From: Streptomyces megasporus
GTDB lineage: Bacteria; Actinomycetota; Actinomycetes; Streptomycetales; Streptomycetaceae
Direction: 5' to 3'
DNA: 64,000 nt
Assembly (NCBI RefSeq): GCF_000718985.1
Contig: NZ_JODL01000026.1
Location: 5,611-69,610, forward strand
Part shown: in pieces, positions 54,661 through 63,920 of the stretch
How the letters are laid out: every line of letters begins with the position of its first letter
Position numbering within the stretch: position 1 is the stretch's first letter
Translations under genes and position numbers: made by a program
Notes under the pieces: model-generated
Told to the model about the DNA's origin: nothing
Database searches by the model: none
Seen by the model: the letters and a program-made list of their open reading frames with translations, nothing else

Positions 54661-57252
54661 GTGCGTCTTGGAAGAAGTCTCGCCGCGGCCATGGCCGCGG
54701 CGCTCGTCATCACCGGAACGCTGCTCGGCCCGGGTCCGTCCGCCACCGCCGCGTCGGCGGAAGACGAGCGGGCCGTACACGGGCTGAAAGGCGAATACCA
54801 CCTCCACTCCGCGCCCGGCGTCTTCGACTTCCACGAACCGAAGGCGACCGGCGTCGACCCCCACATCGACTTCGACGACCTCGAACCCCGGCTGACCGCG
54901 GCCACCGGACGCTCCGACGGCGTCAGCGTCCGCTGGACCGGCCGGATCATCCCCGAACAGTCGGGCCCGCACACCTTCTCGATGATCGGCGACAACGGCT
55001 TCCGCCTCTGGATCGACGGCCGGCTGCTCATCGACCACTGGGTGGACGACTGGGACGTGGAACAGACCGCCCCGCCGATCACGTTGGAGGCGGGCCGCGC
55101 CCACGACATCAAGGTGGAGTACTTCGAGCACTGGGGCGGCTCCAACCTCCACCTGTCCTGGACCCCGCCGGACGGGACCAAGAGACCCGTGCCGCGGTCG
55201 GCGTACCGACTGCCCGACGACTTCGACCACGACGGCCCCGTGTCCTCCTCCGTGCTCGGCGACGGCCGCACCCTGCGGATGGACTTCACCCGGCCGCTGA
55301 CCACCGTCCCCGCGGACCTCGGCGACCACCTATCCGCCCACATCGGCGGAACCGACTGGCCGCTCGGCCGGGCCCGCCTGGACGACACCGACCCGACGCG
55401 ACTGCTGCTCACCCTGGACGAGCCCGTGGTCGGACAGGGCGGCGAGGCCCTGGTCCGCTACGACGGCGAGGGCGGGCTGGCCCACGCCGGAGGCGAGGTG
55501 GGCCCGTTCTGGACCGGCGGCCCCAACGAATCCACATACCAACTGAGCACCCGCTGGGCCGACGAGGTGGGCCCCGACAACGCCCATCCCGAGTACCCCC
55601 GGCCCCAGTTGACCAGGGAACGCTGGCGCAACCTCAACGGCACCTGGCAGTTCGCGGCGGCCGACGAGGACGAGGCCCCACCCGTCGGCAGGGACCTCGA
55701 CGAGCGCATCCTGGTGCCGTACCCGGTGGAGTCCCGGCTGTCCGGCATCGAGCGCCACGAGGACCGCATGTGGTACCGGCGGACCTTCACCGTGCCGCGC
55801 GACTGGAGGATCGGCGACGGACAACGGCTGATGCTCAACTTCGACGCGGTCGACTGGCACGCCCGGGTGTGGGTCAACGGGCGGAAGGTCGCCGACCACC
55901 GCGGCGGCTACGACCGGTTCACCGCCGACGTCACCGACGCGCTGCGGCCCGGCCGCACCCAGGAGTTGATCGTCGGCGTCCACGACCCGACCGACGCCCG
56001 TGACGGCGAGAACCCGCCGGCCGGCAAACAGCGCCTCGACCCGAGCGGCATCTGGTACACCCCGTCCTCCGGCATCTGGCAGACCGTCTGGATGGAGCCC
56101 GTCGCCGACGACCACATCGGCGGCCTCAAGCTCACCCCCGACGTGGCGGACGGGAAACTGGCCGTCGAGGTCGAGGGCGCCCGCGCCGGTCTGCCCGTCA
56201 CCGCCGTCGCGTACAGCGGAGACCGTCGGGTCGGCAAGGCCACCGGACGCACCGGGACCACCCTGACCGTCCCCGTGCCCGACCCCCGCCTGTGGACCCC
56301 CGACGACCCGCACCTGTACCGCCTCGACGTGACCCTGGGCCGGGGCCGTGCCGCCGACCGGGTGGGCAGCTACTTCGGCATGCGCAGCGTCGGCGTGGAG
56401 AGCGTCGCCGGCAAGCGGCGCGTCGTCCTCAACGGCAAGCCGATCTTCTCCATGGCCACCCTGGACCAGGGCTTCTGGCCCGAGAGCCTCCACACCGCGC
56501 CCACCGACGAGGCCCTCGCCCACGACCTGAGGATGCACAAGCGGATGGGTTTCAACGCCGTCCGCAAGCACATCAAGGTCGAACCCGACCGCTGGTTCCA
56601 CTGGGCCGACCGGCTCGGTCTGCTGGTCTGGCAGGACATGCCCTCCATGCCGCACGCCCCGGACGAGGAGGCACAGGCCCGGTACGAGCACGAGATGAAG
56701 GAGATGATCGAGCAGCACCACAACAGCCCCGCGGTGATCATGTGGGTCACCTTCAACGAGGGCTGGGGCCAGTACGGCGGCCCCAGGGTGCCCGCCCTGG
56801 CCAAGCGCCTCGACCCCACTCGCCTGGTCAACGGAGCCAGCGGCTGGCACGACACGGGCAACGGCGACATCGCCGACGTCCACGCCTACCCGGGTCCCGG
56901 CGATCCCCGGCCCGACGACAGGCGGGCCGGGGTCACCGGCGAGTACGGCGGCCTCGGACTGGCCGTCCCCGGACACGCCTGGCCGGTGCGGCACACCTAT
57001 GTGGGCGTGACCGCGGAGGAGTACACCGACGAGTACCTCGCCCTGCTGGGCAAGGTGGAGGACCTGGTCGCCTGCAACGGCATCAGCGGCGCCGTCTACA
57101 CCCAGATCACCGATGTGGAGGGCGAACTCAACGGCCTCCTCACCTACGACCGGAAGGTGATCAAGGCCGACGTGCGACGACTCAGGGACGCCCACGAGGC
57201 ACTGATCCGCGCGGCGGCCGACCCCGGCGCGTCGACGTGCCCGACTCCCTGA
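54661..57252 (+). CDS. Secreted glycoside hydrolase family 2 protein with PA14 domain
   Basis: An 863-residue secreted enzyme. The signal peptide is about 1-31 (MRLGRSLAAAMAAALVITG). A PA14 carbohydrate-binding domain follows (about 42-180; GHRDGVSVRWTGRIIPEQSG-like, with GDNGFRLWIDGRLLIDHW). Next come the GH2 jelly-roll (about 315-470; RERWRNLNGTWQFA, RMWYRRTFTVP), an Ig-like domain and the TIM barrel (about 580-860). The acid/base is Glu700 in TFNEGWGQ and the nucleophile is probably Glu761 in TGEYGG. GH2 covers beta-galactosidase, beta-mannosidase and beta-glucuronidase; the specificity is not clear. GTG 54661 follows GGAGG; the frame is open to 54400 without support. Confidence 0.9.
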   Translation: MRLGRSLAAAMAAALVITGTLLGPGPSATAASAEDERAVHGLKGEYHLHSAPGVFDFHEPKATGVDPHIDFDDLEPRLTAATGRSDGVSVRWTGRIIPEQSGPHTFSMIGDNGFRLWIDGRLLIDHWVDDWDVEQTAPPITLEAGRAHDIKVEYFEHWGGSNLHLSWTPPDGTKRPVPRSAYRLPDDFDHDGPVSSSVLGDGRTLRMDFTRPLTTVPADLGDHLSAHIGGTDWPLGRARLDDTDPTRLLLTLDEPVVGQGGEALVRYDGEGGLAHAGGEVGPFWTGGPNESTYQLSTRWADEVGPDNAHPEYPRPQLTRERWRNLNGTWQFAAADEDEAPPVGRDLDERILVPYPVESRLSGIERHEDRMWYRRTFTVPRDWRIGDGQRLMLNFDAVDWHARVWVNGRKVADHRGGYDRFTADVTDALRPGRTQELIVGVHDPTDARDGENPPAGKQRLDPSGIWYTPSSGIWQTVWMEPVADDHIGGLKLTPDVADGKLAVEVEGARAGLPVTAVAYSGDRRVGKATGRTGTTLTVPVPDPRLWTPDDPHLYRLDVTLGRGRAADRVGSYFGMRSVGVESVAGKRRVVLNGKPIFSMATLDQGFWPESLHTAPTDEALAHDLRMHKRMGFNAVRKHIKVEPDRWFHWADRLGLLVWQDMPSMPHAPDEEAQARYEHEMKEMIEQHHNSPAVIMWVTFNEGWGQYGGPRVPALAKRLDPTRLVNGASGWHDTGNGDIADVHAYPGPGDPRPDDRRAGVTGEYGGLGLAVPGHAWPVRHTYVGVTAEEYTDEYLALLGKVEDLVACNGISGAVYTQITDVEGELNGLLTYDRKVIKADVRRLRDAHEALIRAAADPGASTCPTP

Positions 57253-57264
57253 CGGTCGCGGCTC

Positions 57265-57311
57265 ACCGCGCCGGCCCGTGCCCGGTCGGCCCGGGCACGG
57301 GCCGGCGCGGT
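57265..57311. terminator. Bidirectional terminator, 21-base perfect stem
   Basis: Arms 57265-57285 and 57291-57311 are exact complements around TCGGC, 12 bases after the GH2 stop and before the convergent formate dehydrogenase genes. Confidence 0.85.
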
Positions 57312-57339
57312 CGTCCCGAGGCCACCGGCGGTCGGAGGG

Positions 57340-58446
57340 TCACCGGCTGTCGGAACGGACCGGCCGCCCCCGATCCAGGCGGTGGCGCTGGGGGACGGTG
57401 GCGTACTTCGGGTCCCGGGTCGAGACGACCCCGGCCTCGAAGACGCCGAGGCGCTGCAACAGGCCGCCCGCCATCAGGGCGAGACCGCCGGCCACCGCGG
57501 CGGCACGGCTGCGTCCCGCCAACAGGGCGGTACAGGCCAGGCCGCCGACGGTGAGGTACTCCGACGCCCTCCGGAGCCGGTGCGCCCGGCCCGTGCGGTA
57601 CGCCTCGCGGGCCAGGCCCAGCCCCGCCTCCATCCGCAGGGAGGCGGCGAGCTCCAGGGCGGCTCCGCACACCGCGAACCGGCGCGCCGGGGCCGCCTCG
57701 CGCACCGGCACGAGCGCCATGCCGAGGCCGCCCGCGCTCGCCGCGGCCGAACCGGTGAAGACGAACGGCAGGTACGGGTGTGCCTCGTGCCATGCCGGCA
57801 CCGCCGTCTGCGACAGCAGCACCGCCGAGTACGAGGCGAGGGCGGGCGCCACCGCGGCCGACGCCAGCGTCGCCGGGCGGCCGGACGCGTCGAGCAGCCG
57901 ACCGACGACCGTGTGCCGCAGCCGCCGGGGCATCAGCTCGGGCGCGGCGGCGAGCGCGGCCACCGAGCCGTACGCCGCCAGGATCCAGGTGCCCACGCTC
58001 ATCGGCGACGTGGGCTTGGCCACCCGCAGCATGTGGTGGAACCGCTCGGGCCGGCCGAGGTCGGCGATGAGGAGGTAGGTACTGGCCCCCAACGTCACCA
58101 GGGCACCGACCCGACCGGTCCGGCGCAGCGCCGGCCGCGCGGTCAGGTCCGCGCCCGCGGCCAGCAGGGCCGAACCGGCGGACAGCCCCCCGGTGAAGAA
58201 GTACGCCGGGATCTTCCAGTCCCACACGGGGGTCTTGAGCACGGCACGGCCGAAGTACGACCGGAACTCCGCCTCCGGCACCACCGCCTGCTCGCGGCGC
58301 CCGCCCCCCTTGCCGCGTCCGACGTCACGCTCGCCGATGAACATCCGCGCCCGGTGGTCGAGCGCGCCGTCGTCGCTGAGCGGCTCGCGCCGCGGCAGGC
58401 CGTCGTGCCGGCCGCGGTCCTCGTGGTCCCCGGGTGTTCCGGTCAT
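57340..58446 (-). CDS. NrfD/PsrC-type membrane subunit of formate dehydrogenase
   Basis: A 368-residue integral membrane protein. After a soluble, charged N-terminus (about 1-70) it has about eight hydrophobic helices beginning VWDWKIPAYFFTGGLSAGSALLA, the hallmark of NrfD-like quinone-reacting anchors. It would take electrons from the beta subunit and reduce menaquinone. This replaces the cytochrome b (FdnI) subunit of the E. coli enzyme. ATG 58446 overlaps the beta subunit stop (ATGA), so the three genes form one operon. Confidence 0.88.
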   Translation of the reverse strand: MTGTPGDHEDRGRHDGLPRREPLSDDGALDHRARMFIGERDVGRGKGGGRREQAVVPEAEFRSYFGRAVLKTPVWDWKIPAYFFTGGLSAGSALLAAGADLTARPALRRTGRVGALVTLGASTYLLIADLGRPERFHHMLRVAKPTSPMSVGTWILAAYGSVAALAAAPELMPRRLRHTVVGRLLDASGRPATLASAAVAPALASYSAVLLSQTAVPAWHEAHPYLPFVFTGSAAASAGGLGMALVPVREAAPARRFAVCGAALELAASLRMEAGLGLAREAYRTGRAHRLRRASEYLTVGGLACTALLAGRSRAAAVAGGLALMAGGLLQRLGVFEAGVVSTRDPKYATVPQRHRLDRGRPVRSDSR

Positions 58447-59462
58447 CGTCCACGCCCTCCCGCGAAGGCCGAGACGGCCGCGGCGGCCAACACGCCCGCG
58501 GCCATCCCGGCGTACTTCCACATCGTGCCCAGGTCCCGTGTCGGCACCACCGGGTCGGGCGGCAGCCCGTACACCTCCGGATCGTCCAGCAGCAGGAAGA
58601 ACGCCCCGGAGCCCCCGACGCCGTCGTGGGGGTCGTCGCCGTACAGGCGCGCCTCGGTGACCCCGTCCTCGTGCAACTGCTCCACCCGGAGCCGCGCCCG
58701 CTCGCGCAGCTCGTCCAGCGGACCGAACTGGATCGAGTCGGTCGGGCACGCCTTCGCGCACGCCGGCTCCATGCCGTCGCGCAGACGGTCGTAGCACAGC
58801 GTGCACTTCTGCGCCCGGCCGTCGCCGTGGCGGCGGTCGATGACCCCGAAGGGACAGCCGGAGACGCAGTAGCCGCACCCGTTGCAGATGTCCTGCTGGA
58901 CGACCACGGTGCCGAACTCGGTGCGGAACAGCGCGCCCGTGGGGCAGACGTCCAGGCAGCCGGCGTGGGTGCAGTGCTTGCACACGTCGGACATCATCAA
59001 CCAGCGGAAGTCCGTCCGGCCCTCCGCGCCGCCGGTGTCACCGGGCCGTTGGAACGACGGCATGCCGAGGTCGACCGGTCCGGTGCCCAACTCGCCCCCG
59101 CCGCGCTCGTCGTGGCGCAGCCCCGCAGCCGCCACCTCGGCCTGCTCCTCGCTTCCGGAGGGCCCGATCGGCAGCCCGGAGAGGCCCGGATTCTGCCCCC
59201 CGAGCGGGAGGGCCTGCTCGACGAAGGCGACGTGCCGCCAACTGTCGGCCCCGAGCATGCCGGTGTTGTCGAACGACATCCCCAGCACGTTGAACCCGTC
59301 GTCGGGGACGAGGTTCCACTCCTTGCACGCCACCTCGCACGCCTTGCACCCGATGCAGATCGAGGTGTCGGTGAAGAACCCGACGCGCGGGGGAGGGTCG
59401 GTGTGGCCCGCGTCGGCGGCCACGTCCTCCAGCGGCCCGAACAGGCTGTGACGGGAACTCAC
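58443..59462 (-). CDS. Formate dehydrogenase beta subunit, four [4Fe-4S] cluster ferredoxin
   Basis: A 339-residue electron-transfer subunit. Four cluster-binding regions are visible: CIGCKACEVACKEWN, CKHCTHAGCLDVCPTGA, CNGCGYCVSGCPFG and CTLCYDRLRDG with ACAKACPTDS. The C-terminus has one transmembrane helix (YAGMAAGVLAAAAVSAFAGG), as in FdnH. An insertion of about 70 residues lies between clusters 1 and 2 (VEQALPLGGQNPGLSG onward). GTG 59462 overlaps the alpha subunit stop (GTGA), and the end overlaps the NrfD gene. It passes electrons from the Mo/W site to the membrane anchor. Confidence 0.93.
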   Translation of the reverse strand: MSSRHSLFGPLEDVAADAGHTDPPPRVGFFTDTSICIGCKACEVACKEWNLVPDDGFNVLGMSFDNTGMLGADSWRHVAFVEQALPLGGQNPGLSGLPIGPSGSEEQAEVAAAGLRHDERGGGELGTGPVDLGMPSFQRPGDTGGAEGRTDFRWLMMSDVCKHCTHAGCLDVCPTGALFRTEFGTVVVQQDICNGCGYCVSGCPFGVIDRRHGDGRAQKCTLCYDRLRDGMEPACAKACPTDSIQFGPLDELRERARLRVEQLHEDGVTEARLYGDDPHDGVGGSGAFFLLLDDPEVYGLPPDPVVPTRDLGTMWKYAGMAAGVLAAAAVSAFAGGRGR

Positions 59463-62400
59463 GCGTCCTCCTCCGGTCGTCGCGGGCCGTCCGGCCCCTT
59501 GGTCGGTTCGGTGTGGGAGACCCCGCCGAGGCCGTCCGTGGTCGCCACGCGCGTGCCCGTCTCGAGGGTGATCCCGGCGCGTTCCCGGTAGCGGGTGACG
59601 TAGTCGAGCAACTCCCGGCCACGGGGACGGCGGCCGGGCCGGACGTCACAGGTGGTCACCTTGGTCTCCTGGATGAAGACGTTGGGTTCGAGCGCGACGC
59701 CGAACAGGTCGTTCACCACGTCCCCGTCGACCAGTCCCGAACCGCCCCAGTGGTAGGGCAGCCAGATCTGGTGGATCACCCGGTCCTGCACCCGCAACGG
59801 TTTCATCCGGTCGGTGACCATGACGCGGGCGTCCACCGCGGTCCGGCTGGTGACGACGTGCGCCCACCCCATGTGCTCCAGCCCGCGGGCGCGCGCCAAC
59901 TCCGGGGACACCTCCACGAACAGGTACGGCTGCAACTCCGACAGGTACGGCACCCAGCGGCTCATGCCGCCGGCGGTGTGGTGCTCGGTGAGCCGGGCGG
60001 TGGTGAGGACGTAGGGGAAGACCTCGCTGTGGGGCTCGGGCGGCGCCGGGTTGGAGGGATTGTCCAGGCGGCCGTAGACCCTCCGCGTCGGATTGCCCTG
60101 CTGCCCGTACAGCGGATTGCGCACCGGCGACTCGTGGGGCTCGTAGTGCGTCGGCAGCGGTCCGTCCAGCAGACCGGCGGGTGCGAACAGCCAACCCTTG
60201 CCGTCCGCCTGCATGATGAACGGGTCGTCGCCGTGTAGGGCCGAGGGGCCGGTCGCGCCCGGCGGGGGGACGTAGCCGGGGGGCTTGCGCGGTTCGAAGT
60301 CCGGCACGTCGTGACCGGTCCACTCCCCGCGTTCCTCGTCCCACCACACCAGCGCCTTGCGCTCGCTCCAGGGGCGACCCTGGAGGTCGGCCGAGGCCCT
60401 GTTGTACAGGACGCGCCGGTTGAGCGGCCAGACCCAGCCCCACTCCAGGGCGTACAGGTTCTGCTCCCGCCGAGGCTTGCGGCGCGCCGCCTGGTTGACC
60501 CCGTCCGCGTACACGCCGCTGTAGATCCAGCAGCCGCACGAGGTCGTCCCGTCCGCCTTGAGGTCGAGGTAGCTGTCGACCACGCGGCCGGTCGTCAGGT
60601 CATGGCCGTTGATGTGCCGCAGCACGTCGTCGGCGGACGGCTCGTCGCCGTCGTGCGTCGCGTAGTCCCAGGCCAGGTCGAGCAGGGGACGGTCGCGCTC
60701 GTCGGTGGAGCCGGCCAGCCGCTCCTTGAGCCGGAGCCCCAACTGGTGGAAGAACCACAGGTCGGAGCGTTGATCGCCGACCGGGTCGACCGCCTTCTCG
60801 CGCCACTGCAGCATCCGCTGGGTCTGGGTGAAGGTGCCTTCCTTCTCGACGTGCGAGGCGGCCGGGAAGAAGAACACCTCGGTTCGGCAGTGCTCCGGGA
60901 CGATCTCCCCGGTCTCGACCTCGGGGGAGTCCTTCCAGAAGGTCGCGCTCTCGATCATCACCAGATCGCGCACGACCATCCAGTCCAGGTTGGCCATGCC
61001 CAGGCGCTGCAGCTTTCCGTGGGCCGACCCGACCGCCGGGTTCTGACCGAGCAGGAAGTAGCCGAACACCTTCCCGTCGATCATGTCCATCACGGTGCGG
61101 TAGGTGCCGTGGTCGCCGTCGATGCGGGGCAGGTAGTCGAAGCAGAAGTCGTTCTCCGGTGTCGCCGCGTCGCCCCAGTACTCCTTGAGCAGCGACACGA
61201 TGTAGGCGTCGGCGTGGTGCCAGAACCCCTTCTGGCCGTCGGCACGGATGTGCTCGATGTAGCTCGCCAGGTCCGGGGTGGTGGAGGCCGAGGGCATCGG
61301 CAGGTAGCCCGGCAGCAGGTTGAACAGGGTCGGGATGTCGGTCGAACCCTGGATGCTGGCGTGGCCGCGCAGGGCGAAGACGCCGCCGCCGGGGCGGCCG
61401 ATGTTGCCCAGCAACAACTGGACGATGGACGCGGCGCGGATGTACTGGGAGCCGGTGCTGTGCTGGGTCCAGCCCACGCTGTAGACCACCGCCGAGGTGC
61501 GCTCGCGGCCGGAGTTGGCCGTCCACACCTCGCACACGCGCAGGAAGTGCTCCTTCGGCGTGCCGCAGACCTCCTCCACCATCTCCGGGGTGTAGCGGGC
61601 GTAGTGCCGTTTGAGGATCTGGTAGACGCAGCGCGGGTGTTGCAGCGTCGGGTCCGTGGCGATGTTCCCGGCCGCGCCCTTCACCTCGGGCCCGTGGGCG
61701 CCGTGCTCGTAGGCCGCCGCCTCCTCCTTGTGTTCCTGGGGCCGCGCGCTGTCGCGGGAGGTCGGCTCGGTGTTCTCGTACTGCCATGTCGTCGGGTCGT
61801 ACGAGGCCGTCTCGGGGTCGTAGCCGCTGAACAGGCCGTCGAGGTCCTCGGCGTCCCGGTAGTCCTCCCGGACGATGAAGGAGGCGTTGGTGTAGGCGAG
61901 CACGTACTCCCGGAAGTCCAGGTCGTGGGAGAGGATGTAGTTGATCACGCCGCCGAGGAAGGCGATGTCGGTGCCGGCGCGCAGCGGCACGTGCCGGTCG
62001 GCCAGCGCGCTGGTTCGGGTGAACCGCGGGTCGATGTGGAACACCTTCGCCCCACGGGCCTTGGCCTCGGTGACCCACTGGAAGCCGACCGGATGGCACT
62101 CGGCCATGTTCGAGCCCATGATGACGATGCAGTCGGAGTTCAGCAGGTCCTGCTGGAAGTCCGTCGCTCCGCCGCGACCGAACGAGGTTCCCAGACCGGG
62201 AACGGTGGCGGAGTGTCAAATACGGGCCTGATTCTCGATCTGCACCGCGCCCATGGCGGTGAAGAGCTTCTTGATCAGGTAGTTCTCCTCGTTGTCGAGC
62301 GTGGCGCCGCCCAGCCCGGCGATCCCCATGGTCCGGCGCAGGCGGTTGCCGTGGGCGTCGGTGTCCTGCCAGCCCTTTCGGCGGGCCTCGATCACCCGGT

Positions 62401-62785
62401 CGGTGACCATGTCCATCGCCGTGTCGAGGTCCAGCTCGGTCCACTCGGTGGCGTACGGCGCCCGGTAGAGCACCTTCCGCTCCCGCTGCGGTCCGGTGAC
62501 CAGTTGCTTGCTCGCCGACCCCTTGGGGCAGAGCCGGCCGCGTGAGATGGGGCTGTCGGGGTCGCCCTCGATCTGAACGATCCGCCCGTCCTTGACGTAC
62601 ACGTTCTGCGCGCAGCCGACGGCGCAGAACGGGCACACCGAACGCGCCGTCCGGTCGGCGGAGGTCGTGCGGGCGCCCAGGGCGGCCGAGCGGGGGGACT
62701 GCGCGGCCGTGCCGCGGCCCAGCGGGTCGTCACCGGTCAGTTGCCGGTAGACCGGCCATGACCTGATCCACGTTCGAATGCCCAT
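59459..62785 (-). CDS. Selenocysteine-containing formate dehydrogenase alpha subunit
   Basis: A 1108-residue molybdopterin enzyme if the in-frame TGA at 62218-62216 is read as selenocysteine (codon 190). Upstream: [4Fe-4S] ligands Cys51, Cys54, Cys58 (CPFCAVGC) and Cys86 (GRLCPKG). Around the TGA the sequence reads ENQARI-U-HSATVPGLGTSFGRG, identical in pattern to the Sec site of FdnG/FdoG. After it come SNMAECHPVGFQW and the molybdopterin dinucleotide domain. A SECIS-like hairpin follows the TGA. No twin-arginine signal is seen at the N-terminus, so it probably faces the cytoplasm. ATG 62785 follows GGAGAGG. It oxidises formate to CO2. Ordinary gene finding splits it into two pieces. Confidence 0.93.
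62187..62218 (-). promoter_or_regulatory. UGA Sec codon and SECIS-like stem-loop
   Basis: The TGA (62218-62216) is followed after 18 bases by loop GGTCT (62197-62193), held by the perfect stem GTTCCC/GGGAAC. The E. coli fdhF SECIS has GGTCT in its apical loop at the same 18-base distance from UGA. This recruits SelB with Sec-tRNA. Confidence 0.85.
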
Positions 62786-62852
62786 GTGACCTCTCCAGCC
62801 GCCTCGTCGTCCTGGGGCCGATCTGTGCTGTTCCCCGTCGCTTTTCCGTCAA

Positions 62853-62866
62853 ACCCTTGCAAGGGT
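62853..62866. promoter_or_regulatory. Palindrome upstream of the formate dehydrogenase operon
   Basis: ACCCTTGCAAGGGT is a perfect 14-base palindrome about 70 bases before the alpha-subunit start. It adjoins TTGACG on the minus strand, a candidate -35. It may be an operator for a redox or metal regulator. Confidence 0.35.
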
Positions 62867-63360
62867 GAACCAAACGCCGTGAGGGCGCGGTCGGAGTCGG
62901 TCGATCGGCCTCTCCCGTGCCTCTCCGCACCCCCCATGCCTTTTTCCGGTCGGTGGCCCGTCATCGTCCGTCCGAGCGATGGGCGGAACACCTCGGTGCT
63001 CGCCGGCGCGCCCTCGGACCCCGAGATCCGCGACGAGGATCTTTCCGGGCCGGACTCCCGTCTGCCGGAGACGTGGACCCACCCGGCGGCACCCGGGACA
63101 ACCCGGCCGCGCACGGCCCGGTCGGCACGCGCCATCCCGACGGCCCGCCTGGTCGAGATCCCGGCATGGGCCATGCCGTCGGCCGGGCGGTCGTACCGGA
63201 CCCGGCGGAGACGATCCTGGCCCACACCCGGGCCGTGGACTCGGCGGAGACCTCCTGACCGCCGAGCACACGGTCTCGCCCGCGACCGGCGACCGGCGTC
63301 GAGCCACGGGGAAGGGGAGTCGGCCGGTGGCTCGCCGCGATCATCCGGGCGGTGGGACAC

Positions 63361-63395
63361 CGGTGGCCGGCCCTGGGGGCGGGGGCCGGCCACCG
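63361..63395. repeat. Inverted repeat, 12-base arms
   Basis: CGGTGGCCGGCC (63361-63372) and GGCCGGCCACCG (63384-63395) are exact complements around an 11-base G-rich loop in the gene-poor region. Confidence 0.7.
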
Positions 63396-63540
63396 ACGAG
63401 GGCCGGCGGACCGCACCGCCGCCGACCGTCGTGTGGCACCACCTTCGGTGGGACGTCCGTTCGGTTACCCGGCCGCCGCGTCGGTACGCCTCCCTGTTTC
63501 CGTTCGGCCGCGCCCGGCCGGGAGGAACCCCGGCTTCCGT

Positions 63541-63566
63541 GTCCGTGTCCGGGCCCGGACACGGAC
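63541..63566. repeat. Perfect 26-base palindrome
   Basis: GTCCGTGTCCGGG (63541-63553) is followed directly by its reverse complement (63554-63566). No adjacent gene explains it. Confidence 0.8.
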
Positions 63567-63581
63567 CGCACGACCCCGTAC

Positions 63582-63609
63582 GGCACGGTTGACGAGGCAC
63601 GGTTGACGG
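63582..63609. repeat. 14-base tandem duplication
   Basis: GGCACGGTTGACGA and GGCACGGTTGACGG stand head to tail, differing in the last base only. Confidence 0.8.
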
Positions 63610-63829
63610 AGCGTCGGACGGTCTCCGCGCCGGCGCGCTCGCCGCCGGATCGGCCCGCGGTCCGCCCGGAAAACCGGGGCACCCGGCCGGAGATCGCCCA
63701 CGCCGGGCCCTTCTCGGGAACCGTCGGACCGATCCGGGACCGGGCTCCTCGTCCTTCGCCGGCCCGCCGAAGACCCATGCGGGGCCGCGCCCTTCGGAAC
63801 GCGCCGCGGCTACGGGGCTGTTCGCAGTG

Positions 63830-63849
63830 CACCGGGCTTCAGCCCGGTG
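63830..63849. mobile_element. End hairpin of an IS200/IS605-family element
   Basis: CACCGGGCT-TC-AGCCCGGTG is a 9-base stem with a two-base loop, of the kind found subterminally in IS200/IS605 elements. It lies about 70 bases past the 3' end of the transposase reading frame, as expected for the right end. The exact boundary is not visible. Confidence 0.55.
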
Positions 63850-63920
63850 GTGAAGCGAATCTGAGAACTGCTCTGACCTCAGCCGTGTCCACGGATCCGC
63901 GCTGTTCACCTGAGCCAGGG

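Larger units (their letters stand above)
62786..63920. other. Gene-poor region between formate dehydrogenase and IS200/IS605 end
   Basis: About 1.1 kb with open frames on both strands, but none with recognisable protein character or a ribosome site. Structures seen: the palindrome at 62853-62866, a 12-base-arm hairpin at 63361-63395, the perfect palindrome at 63541-63566, a 14-base tandem duplication at 63582-63609, and the IS-end hairpin at 63830-63849. It may contain decayed genes. Confidence 0.5.

Noticed and set aside
59459..62119. Separate formate dehydrogenase gene starting at the internal Met of MGSNMAECHP
   Set aside because: The region before it stays in frame through one TGA in a perfect selenocysteine context; it is part of the 62785-59459 gene.
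60311..62545. Plus-strand frame of 744 codons opposite formate dehydrogenase
   Set aside because: Val/Gly/Asp-rich shadow of the alpha subunit.
62216..62785. Stand-alone 189-residue protein ending at ENQARI
   Set aside because: It is the N-terminal part of the selenoprotein; the stop is a Sec codon.
62737..63909. Minus-strand frame of 390 codons in the gene-poor region
   Set aside because: Arg/Pro/Gly-rich, no motif, overlaps the start of the formate dehydrogenase gene in another frame.
62786..63920. Search for a tRNA-Sec (selC) gene next to the selenoprotein operon
   Set aside because: No UCA anticodon arm or long acceptor/extra-arm structure was recognised in either strand by eye.
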